From Hydrogenophilales bacterium 28-61-23 (GTDB taxonomy: Bacteria; Pseudomonadota; Gammaproteobacteria; Burkholderiales; Thiobacillaceae): a stretch of DNA of 64,000 bases. The stretch spans positions 186,001 to 250,000 of the forward strand of contig NCGJ01000002.1 of NCBI GenBank assembly GCA_002281555.1. The letters run 5' to 3'. Positions 62,952-64,000 of this stretch are shown one piece after another (position 1 is the first letter of the stretch; each line of letters begins with the position of its first letter). The notes below the pieces were generated by a model, which searched no databases, was not told the DNA's origin, and was given only the letters and a program-made list of their open reading frames with translations. Position numbers and translations under genes: made by a program.

Positions 62952-63965
62952 TCAGCCGCCGGTCTGGTAATCGAACGAGTCCGAAAAGAAGGCATCTTCC
63001 GGTAGGCCGCGCGCCTGAAATTCGCGCCGGGCGGCGGCGATCATCGGCGGCGCGCCGCAGGCGTAAACCTCATAGCCGTGCAGATCGGCGAAATCGGCCA
63101 GCACCGCCTGATGCACATAGCCGCTGCGGCCCGGCCAATTGTCTTCTACACGCGGTTCCGACAGCACCGGGATGAAGCTGAAGTTCTGGTGTTCCTGCTG
63201 CCACTGGCTCGGCACGCTGGCCTGATACAGGTCGGCCAGCGCCTTGGCGCCCCAATAGAGCACGAATTCGCGCTGTATCTCATGGTGGAAGGCGTGGTTC
63301 AACAGGCTCTTGATCGGCGCGAAGCCGGTGCCGCCGGCGACGAAGATCGCCGGTTTGTCCGACTCGCGCAGGAAGAAGCTGCCATAGGGGCCGGAGATGC
63401 GCATGATGTCCTTCGCCTTCATCGCGCCGAAGACGTGGTCGGTGAACTGGCCGCCGAGCACATGGCGAATGTGCAGTTCGAGCAAACCGTCGTCCTCGGG
63501 TGAATTGGCCAGAGAGAAGCTGCGCCGCTTGCCGTCCTTGAGCAGGAAGTCGATGTACTGGCCGGCGAGAAATTGCAGGCGTTCGTTGGACGGCAGTTTC
63601 AGCCAGACTGCCATCACGTCATCGGCCAGTTTTTCCATGCGCTCGACCCGGCAGGGTAGCGTCTTGATCGGAATGTCCTTCGCCGCGCCGACTTCCTTCA
63701 CTTCGATGCTCAGGTCGCTCTGCGCTTTCGCGCAGCAGAACAAGGCCAGGCCCTTTAGCTTGTCCTCATGCGTCAGCGCGCTGTCCTGATGCGCGCCGTA
63801 GTCCACCGAGCCGGCCAGCACCTTGCCCTTGCACGCGCCACAAGCGCCATTGCGGCAGCCGTAGGGCAGCGAAAAACCGGCATTCAGCGCTGCCGCCAGC
63901 AGGGTTTCATTGGGCTTGACGGTAAACTGGTGGCCGCTGGGTTGTATGGTGACCTGATGCGTCAT
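62952..63965 (-). CDS. CDP-6-deoxy-delta-3,4-glucoseen reductase-like flavoprotein (ferredoxin + FNR)
   Basis: The 337-residue protein fuses a plant-type [2Fe-2S] ferredoxin domain (about 1-90) to a ferredoxin-NADP reductase module. The cluster motif is CRNGACGACKGKVLAG, with a fourth cysteine in LFCCAKAQSD. The FAD/NADH module carries RRSFSLANSP and FVAGGTGFAPIKSLL. This AscD/VanB-like layout passes electrons from NAD(P)H to a partner enzyme. No partner (dehydratase or oxygenase) is seen in the window. Confidence 0.92.
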   Translation of the reverse strand: MTHQVTIQPSGHQFTVKPNETLLAAALNAGFSLPYGCRNGACGACKGKVLAGSVDYGAHQDSALTHEDKLKGLALFCCAKAQSDLSIEVKEVGAAKDIPIKTLPCRVERMEKLADDVMAVWLKLPSNERLQFLAGQYIDFLLKDGKRRSFSLANSPEDDGLLELHIRHVLGGQFTDHVFGAMKAKDIMRISGPYGSFFLRESDKPAIFVAGGTGFAPIKSLLNHAFHHEIQREFVLYWGAKALADLYQASVPSQWQQEHQNFSFIPVLSEPRVEDNWPGRSGYVHQAVLADFADLHGYEVYACGAPPMIAAARREFQARGLPEDAFFSDSFDYQTGG

Positions 63966-64000
63966 GAATAAATCCTCTCGATGAAACTGTTATGCGAATC

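Overview
The window is a chromosomal segment around the replication origin of a GC-rich betaproteobacterium. The order rpmH-rnpA-yidC-mnmE-mnmG-rsmG-parA-parB-atpIBEFHAGDC-glmU-glmS, with gyrB-dnaN-dnaA transcribed away from it, is typical of that class. The cytochrome c genes, the AscD-type ferredoxin reductase and the lptM-lysA / cyaY / argH-algZR-hemCDXY blocks suggest the Nitrosomonadales/Rhodocyclales side. Genus and species cannot be named from the sequence alone. No rRNA, tRNA, CRISPR array or transposase gene was seen.

Layout. (1) 1-6.4 kb holds mixed housekeeping and accessory genes: a metallo-beta-lactamase-fold hydrolase cut by the window edge, rsgA, an FAD dehydrogenase, an MscS channel, a SemiSWEET transporter, a phosphoglycerate-mutase-like phosphatase and a lower-GC GIY-YIG/DUF4357 gene. 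(2) 6.4-22 kb is the origin region: gyrB, dnaN and dnaA on the minus strand, and rpmH through parB on the plus strand. Candidate DnaA boxes lie between dnaA and dnaN. Candidate parS sites lie at the gyrB start, after mnmE and before mnmG, with a further weaker one in argH. An ABC exporter and a small conserved protein sit between mnmE and mnmG, bracketed by two parS sites. (3) 22-29 kb is the complete nine-gene F1Fo ATP synthase operon, ending in a strong terminator. (4) 29-37.5 kb holds glmU, glmS, an orphan ParA-type ATPase, bioA, two small c-type cytochromes and a DUF255 thioredoxin-domain protein. (5) 37.5-42.3 kb is a complete LivJHMGF branched-chain amino acid ABC importer. (6) 42.4-49.3 kb is the most unusual part. 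It has two adjacent exported proteins made of 12-13 residue Pro/Met/aromatic repeats, a YgfX-like protein, a trypsin-like protease, a 56-bp tandem repeat, a TviB/TviC nucleotide-sugar pair and dacB. (7) 49.3-64 kb holds priA behind a second cluster of DnaA-box-like sequences, an AlgP/histone-H1-like protein, lptM-lysA, cyaY, two overlapping cyclic-nucleotide-binding-domain proteins, argH, an AlgZ/AlgR-type LytTR two-component pair, a periplasmic thioredoxin, hemC-hemD-hemX-hemY and a CDP-6-deoxyglucoseen-reductase-like flavoprotein. HemD carries an 18-bp tandem repeat and HemY is much shorter than usual.

Together the genes cover replication initiation and chromosome segregation, ribosome and membrane-protein biogenesis, tRNA wobble modification, energy conservation, cell-wall precursor synthesis and early heme synthesis. 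The best candidates for undescribed biology are the tandem-repeat exported protein pair (42.4-43.9 kb), the HemD repeat insertion, the DnaA-box cluster at priA, and the pair of regulator-like cNMP-binding proteins that lack any output domain.
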